Shown here: positions 13,837-14,460 of the stretch, one piece after another
Numbering within the stretch: position 1 is the first letter of the stretch
How the letters are laid out: every line of letters starts with the position of its first letter
NCBI GenBank assembly: GCA_009928265.1
Contig: RFPR01000045.1
Location: 1 to 14,460 of the forward strand
DNA: 14,460 bases
DNA from: Pseudomonadota bacterium
GTDB taxonomy: Bacteria > Verrucomicrobiota > Verrucomicrobiia > Chthoniobacterales > UBA6821
Direction of reading: 5' to 3'
The notes under the pieces: model-generated
The model's input: only the letters and a program-made list of their open reading frames with translations
Databases searched by the model: none
Told to the model about the DNA's origin: nothing
Made by a program: the position numbers and the translations under genes

Positions 13837-14460
13837 TCAGGCGGGCTTCGGAGGATCAAGGAGGATCTCCGCCTTGAAGATCTCCAGCGCCTTCTTGATC
13901 AGCGGGTCGTTCTTGAAGGCCTCCAGTTCCTCCGGACTGATGGTCGGTGCGGCAGGCTCGGGTGCCTTGGCGGCCGGTTCCCCAAACTTGGGCTTGGCCG
14001 CGGATGGGGTCGATTTGGGCTGGGGGGCGACAACCGGTTCCGGCTCCGGCGGCGCGGGTGGCTCCTCCCCAGTGAAGCGGTACTCGAAGCTGCTCTTTCC
14101 ACCAATCAGCGTGGAGAGCTGTTCCTCGATTTTCTTCACCGCCTGAGGCCAGAACAGCGTCTTGGTCTGGTGCTCCATCGAGGGTGGGAACTCGACGAGA
14201 ATGGCATTACCGATCCGCTCGATGAATTTCCCATCCTCGGTCCATCCGAACTTCAGCGGAGAATCGGCCGAAAGCTGGTTGGCCACCACGCTCCAAGGGT
14301 CGGAAGAGCTTGCTGCTGACAACTCGGCGCCGGATGCCGCTGGAGCCGGTTCAACAGGACTCTCGGCTTTGGCTGGTGCTTCAGCCTGCATGGGCACCTC
14401 GGCAACCGGAGCCGGGGTCGGAGCAACTGGTTCCACCTTGGCTGGGGCCGGCGGGGTTGC
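13837..14460 (-). CDS. dnaX: DNA polymerase III gamma/tau subunit, C-terminal part (5' end outside window)
   Basis: The frame is open to the right edge (first codons ATPPAPAKVEP), so the ATPase domains lie beyond the window. Seen here are a Pro/Ala/Glu-rich linker and a folded segment SDPWSVVANQL...LKFGWTEDGKFIERIGNAILVEFP, similar in style to the C-terminal clamp-loader/tau domains. A second Pro-rich linker follows, then the tail NDPLIKKALEIFKAEILLD, typical of dnaX ends. The ybaB gene directly downstream supports the call. The clamp-loader subunit organises replisome polymerases. No obvious gamma-type frameshift A-run is visible in this part. The identity rests on the tail and synteny because no P-loop is in view. 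Confidence 0.78.
   Translation of the reverse strand, partial: ATPPAPAKVEPVAPTPAPVAEVPMQAEAPAKAESPVEPAPAASGAELSAASSSDPWSVVANQLSADSPLKFGWTEDGKFIERIGNAILVEFPPSMEHQTKTLFWPQAVKKIEEQLSTLIGGKSSFEYRFTGEEPPAPPEPEPVVAPQPKSTPSAAKPKFGEPAAKAPEPAAPTISPEELEAFKNDPLIKKALEIFKAEILLDPPKPA

Noticed and set aside
1..14460. Defence island, prophage, transposon, CRISPR or biosynthetic cluster
   Set aside because: No transposase, integrase, phage, nuclease or repeat-spacer pattern was found. The gene set is ordinary housekeeping and transport.

Overview
The window is GC-rich bacterial chromosome (about 60% GC by eye) with tightly packed genes on both strands. It carries no visible mobile element, CRISPR array, tRNA or rRNA. 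The mix suggests a Verrucomicrobiota-type Gram-negative: a C39-like cysteine-peptidase-fold protein, a small Cys-rich/transmembrane protein with an FCxxC signature, an 89-codon-type uS14 gene outside a ribosomal operon, a single RfaH/NusG paralogue, and a dnaX-ybaB pair followed by unrelated genes. This assignment rests on family recognition only and is an inference.

Layout. Positions 1-1870 (+) hold a 5'-truncated C39-like peptidase-fold gene and a small zinc-ribbon-like membrane protein. Positions 1904-4707 (-) hold an M24 aminopeptidase P-like gene, a membrane zinc metallopeptidase of the YugP type, and thiD. Positions 4813-5080 (+) hold rpsN, broken near its 3' end by an apparent 2-nt loss. 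A CNNM/CBS/CorC_HlyC membrane protein follows (5222-6625, +). Next come an RfaH/NusG paralogue (6653-7213, -) and, divergent from it, an LpxH-like metallophosphoesterase (7300-8178, +) followed by panD (8228-8581, +). An MFS exporter (8568-9812, -) is divergent from a GabD-like aldehyde dehydrogenase (9916-11376, +). The right end is one minus-strand block in transcription order: dnaX (3' end only), ybaB/ebfC, an Old Yellow Enzyme-type reductase, a small membrane protein and a secreted peptidoglycan-binding-domain protein.

Functionally this is mostly housekeeping: cofactor synthesis (thiD for thiamine, panD for pantothenate/CoA), translation (rpsN), replication/recombination (dnaX, ybaB), envelope (LpxH-like enzyme, peptidoglycan-binding protein), redox and aldehyde clean-up, and transport. 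I see no convincing new multi-gene system. The strongest oddity is the rpsN frameshift. Secondary ones are short repeats and palindromes in the small intergenic gaps: a 14-nt tandem repeat before thiD, a 9-bp hairpin before the CBS protein, palindromes in two divergent promoter gaps, and a shared 10-mer on both flanks of panD.
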